Assembly: GCA_024691145.1 (NCBI GenBank)
Contig: JAILNW010000351.1
Coordinates: forward strand, 1 to 8,493
From: Lachnospiraceae bacterium
Lineage (GTDB): Bacteria > Bacillota > Clostridia > Lachnospirales > Lachnospiraceae
Length of the DNA stretch: 8,493 nucleotides
Direction of reading: 5' to 3'
Shown: piece by piece, positions 6,941-8,493 of the stretch
Layout: each line of letters begins with the position of its first letter
Numbering within the stretch: the first letter of the stretch is position 1
Notes under the pieces: model-generated
Seen by the model: the letters and a program-made list of their open reading frames with translations, nothing else
Database searches by the model: none
Told to the model about the DNA's origin: nothing
Translations under genes and position numbers: made by a program

Positions 6941-6957
6941 AGGAGGAATGAATCTTG
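6941..6957 (+). promoter_or_regulatory. Ribosome binding site fixing the TTG start of ftsZ
   Basis: AGGAGG (6941-6946) lies eight bases before TTG at 6955-6957. An in-frame TGA at 6949-6951 rules out any longer product, and the next in-frame ATG would remove the first part of the nucleotide-binding site. TTG is therefore the start. An out-of-frame ATG at 6948-6950 sits only one base from AGGAGG, too close for normal initiation. Confidence 0.85.
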
Positions 6958-8280
6958 TTAGAGATTAGAACTAGTGAAGGAGAAGCTTCAGCAAAGATAC
7001 TTGTTGTTGGTGTTGGTGGAGCTGGTAATAATGCAGTTAATCGCATGATTGAAGAGGGAATACAAGGCGTTGAATTTGTTTGCGTCAATACTGATAAACA
7101 ACATTTAAAATCTTGTAAGGCGCCTACATGCCTTCAGATTGGTGAGAAACTTACTAAAGGTTTAGGAGCTGGTGCTTTGCCTGAGATTGGTGAAAAGGCA
7201 GCAGAGGAGAATCTTGAAGATCTTGCTGAGATTATAAAGGGCTCTGACATGGTATTCGTTACATGTGGTATGGGCGGTGGAACTGGTACAGGAGCTGCGC
7301 CAGTTGTTGCTAAAGTTGCAAAAGAGATGGGTATACTTACAGTAGGTATCGTAACTAAACCATTTACTTTTGAAGCTAAGACAAGAATGAATAATGCAAT
7401 TTCAGGTATTGAGAGATTAAAGGACAACGTAGATACTTTAATCGTTATACCTAACGATAGATTACTTGAGATAGTTGACAGAAGAACAACTATGCCGGAT
7501 GCACTTAAGAAGGCTGATGAAGTATTACAGCAGGGTGTTCAGGGTATCACAGATCTTATTAATGTACCTGGACTTATTAACCTTGACTTCGCTGATGTAC
7601 AGACAGTTATGAAGGATAAGGGAATTGCTCACATCGGTATTGGTGTTGGACATGGTGATGATAAGTGTACAGATGCTGTAAGACAGGCTATTACAAGTCC
7701 ATTACTTGAGACAACTATTCAGGGTGCATCACACGTTATTATTAATGTATCAGGTGATATAAGCCTTATTGAAGCTAATGAAGCTGCTACATTTGTACAG
7801 GAGCTTGCTGGAGATAATGCTAATATTATCTTTGGTGCTATGTATGATGAGAATACAACAGATCAGGCAACTATAACAGTTATAGCAACAGGTCTTGCTG
7901 AGAATGTACAGGAAACTCCTGTTAAGAAGAATGTAACAACAACTTCTATACCAACATTTAATTTTACAAGACCACAGACTCCAAGTATGTTTGACAGTAT
8001 GCCTGCTAAGACAGCATTTAATGCTAATACAACATTTGCATCACAGACATCTGCTGCCAATAAGACAACAGCTAATGTAGTTGCAAAGGATGATAAGACT
8101 AATGTTCAGTCAGCTGTGAAGAACGTTGCTGTTAATCAGAATGTTGCACCTAATCCAGCTGTACAGAATAATAAAACAGTTAATCCTCCAACAGCGAAAC
8201 CTACATATAGCCAGAAGGAAGCTGTAGAATTTGGTGATATAAAGATACCAGGTTTCTTAAAGAACAGTAGAAATAAATAA
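6955..8280 (+). CDS. ftsZ: Cell division GTPase FtsZ
   Basis: The 441-residue protein is the tubulin-like GTPase that assembles the division ring at midcell on the inner side of the membrane. Visible features: GVGGAGNNAVNRM (19-31), CVNTD (43-47), the tubulin signature GGGTGTG (107-113), NDRLLEIVDRRT (167-178), and the T7 loop NLDFADV (209-215) with Asp211 and Asp214, which complete the GTPase site of the next subunit. The core ends near 315. Residues 320-420 form an Asn/Thr/Ala/Val-rich disordered linker. The C-terminal peptide EFGDIKIPGFLKNSRNK (425-441) is the usual docking site for membrane tethers such as FtsA and SepF. Length and motifs are normal. The TTG start is supported by the reading frame and ribosome binding site and may limit translation. 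It is separated from the upstream gene by 338 bases with their own candidate promoter, and is closed by an intrinsic terminator. Confidence 0.98.
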   Translation: MLEIRTSEGEASAKILVVGVGGAGNNAVNRMIEEGIQGVEFVCVNTDKQHLKSCKAPTCLQIGEKLTKGLGAGALPEIGEKAAEENLEDLAEIIKGSDMVFVTCGMGGGTGTGAAPVVAKVAKEMGILTVGIVTKPFTFEAKTRMNNAISGIERLKDNVDTLIVIPNDRLLEIVDRRTTMPDALKKADEVLQQGVQGITDLINVPGLINLDFADVQTVMKDKGIAHIGIGVGHGDDKCTDAVRQAITSPLLETTIQGASHVIINVSGDISLIEANEAATFVQELAGDNANIIFGAMYDENTTDQATITVIATGLAENVQETPVKKNVTTTSIPTFNFTRPQTPSMFDSMPAKTAFNANTTFASQTSAANKTTANVVAKDDKTNVQSAVKNVAVNQNVAPNPAVQNNKTVNPPTAKPTYSQKEAVEFGDIKIPGFLKNSRNK

Positions 8281-8298
8281 TAATTAATCATATTATTT

Positions 8299-8330
8299 AA
8301 AAAGGCCAGGACGTGTACCTGGTCTTTTTT
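8299..8330 (+). terminator. Intrinsic terminator of ftsZ
   Basis: GGCCAGG (8304-8310) pairs with CCTGGTC (8318-8324), with one G-U pair, around the seven-base loop ACGTGTA. Upstream A residues pair with the six-T run (8325-8330) that follows. It begins about 20 bases after the ftsZ stop codon and separates ftsZ from spoIIGA. Confidence 0.92.
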
Positions 8331-8336
8331 GTCGAT
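8330..8336 (+). promoter_or_regulatory. Upstream 0A box (Spo0A site), near-consensus
   Basis: TGTCGAT matches six of seven bases of the Spo0A box TGTCGAA and is preceded by a T-tract as in the extended consensus. It begins on the last T of the ftsZ terminator. It would lie about 66-72 bases before the predicted spoIIGA transcript start. Confidence 0.5.
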
Positions 8337-8361
8337 TATTTTTCTTATATACATCTCTCAA

Positions 8362-8368
8362 TTCGACA
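8362..8368 (-). promoter_or_regulatory. Perfect 0A box (Spo0A site) overlapping the spoIIGA -35
   Basis: TTCGACA on the + strand is the exact complement of the TGTCGAA Spo0A box. It coincides with the -35 position of the candidate spoIIGA promoter. In Bacillus subtilis the spoIIG promoter is known to be activated by phosphorylated Spo0A bound near the -35, so the arrangement agrees with established biology. Confidence 0.65.
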
Positions 8369-8395
8369 TAATTAATGGAAAAAATTGTATATACT
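8362..8395 (+). promoter_or_regulatory. Candidate spoIIG-type promoter with a 22-base spacer
   Basis: TTCGAC (8362-8367) and TATACT (8390-8395) are 22 bases apart. Such a long spacer is normally non-functional, but it is the known hallmark of the Spo0A-dependent, sigma-A-read spoIIG promoter of B. subtilis. The -35 overlaps a perfect 0A box. Transcription would start near 8402. Confidence 0.55.
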
Positions 8396-8434
8396 GTCTT
8401 CATACAAAACAAAGAAAGAAGATGATTATATGAC

Positions 8435-8493
8435 ATGACGGTATATATAGACATAATTTTTATAATTAATACCATAATAAACTTTATAATAAT
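8435..8493 (+). CDS. spoIIGA: Sporulation sigma-E processing peptidase SpoIIGA, N-terminal fragment
   Basis: Only the first 19 codons and two further bases are in the window. They read MTVYIDIIFIINTIINFII, very like the start of SpoIIGA proteins (MTVYIDVIFLIN type): a short leader running into the first membrane helix. SpoIIGA is a membrane aspartic protease of the forespore septum that converts pro-sigma-E to active sigma-E in the mother cell; sigE usually follows it. The start is set by an in-frame TGA at 8423-8425, with no other start codon between. Two out-of-frame ATGs (8422 and 8430) precede it, and the A/G-rich AAGAAAGAAG is 13 bases away, so the ribosome binding site is not classical. 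Position after ftsZ and the 0A boxes strongly support the call despite the short fragment. Confidence 0.85.
   Translation, partial: MTVYIDIIFIINTIINFII

Larger units (their letters stand above)
6617..6954 (+). other. Long non-coding stretch upstream of ftsZ
   Basis: This very AT-rich region has no convincing gene. After the GH46 stop codon there is no good intrinsic terminator. Only weak A/T arms are seen (6643-6649 with 6664-6670, then a longer one, 6686-6693 with 6712-6719, followed by seven T). Downstream come a probable promoter (6712-6740), three inverted repeats (6755-6790, 6814-6836, 6870-6896) and a 9-base direct repeat TATGGGATT at 6836-6844 and 6855-6863, spaced 19 bases apart. If the promoter is right, ftsZ has a leader of about 208 bases. 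Confidence 0.7.

Noticed and set aside
8385..8407. Inverted repeat TTGTAT/ATACAA around the candidate spoIIGA -10 and start site.
   Set aside because: Six-base A/T-rich arms are too common here to claim an operator without further support.

Overview
The window is an AT-rich stretch of a division and cell wall (dcw) cluster. It most likely comes from a spore-forming, low-GC Gram-positive of the class Clostridia; a Lachnospiraceae-like organism is my best guess but is not proven. The evidence is strong AGGAGG-type ribosome binding sites, the order murD - ftsW/spoVE - murA - ftsQ/divIB - (extra gene) - ftsZ - spoIIGA, and a Spo0A-type promoter in front of spoIIGA. All genes lie on the + strand.

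Layout. Positions 1-1278 hold murD without its 5' end. ftsW/spoVE follows after 11 bases (1290-2444). A 106-base gap holds a strong hairpin and a possible promoter and precedes a complete, active-looking murA (2551-3828). ftsQ/divIB (3843-5096) follows after 14 bases, and an unusual gene (5117-6616) after another 20. A 338-base non-coding stretch (6617-6954) carries a probable promoter and three inverted repeats and leads into ftsZ (6955-8280), which starts with TTG. A clear intrinsic terminator ends ftsZ. It is followed by two 0A boxes, a promoter with a 22-base spacer, and the first 19 codons of spoIIGA, cut by the window end.

How the genes work together. MurA makes the first committed peptidoglycan precursor and MurD adds D-glutamate to it. 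The SEDS polymerase FtsW/SpoVE builds glycan strands at the septum, FtsQ/DivIB is a bitopic divisome scaffold, and FtsZ forms the ring. SpoIIGA then links the region to sporulation, as the protease that activates sigma-E in the mother cell.

The most interesting item is the 499-residue gene between ftsQ and ftsZ, the slot that often holds ftsA. Its C-terminal half reads clearly as a glycoside hydrolase family 46 (chitosanase) domain with both catalytic acids kept. It sits outside the membrane behind one transmembrane helix. The cytoplasmic part carries six tandem 12-residue repeats with the core TGYIPP. A membrane-anchored chitosanase-fold enzyme inside a division cluster is not something I know to be described. 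A septal glycan hydrolase acting on de-N-acetylated peptidoglycan is a reasonable hypothesis.
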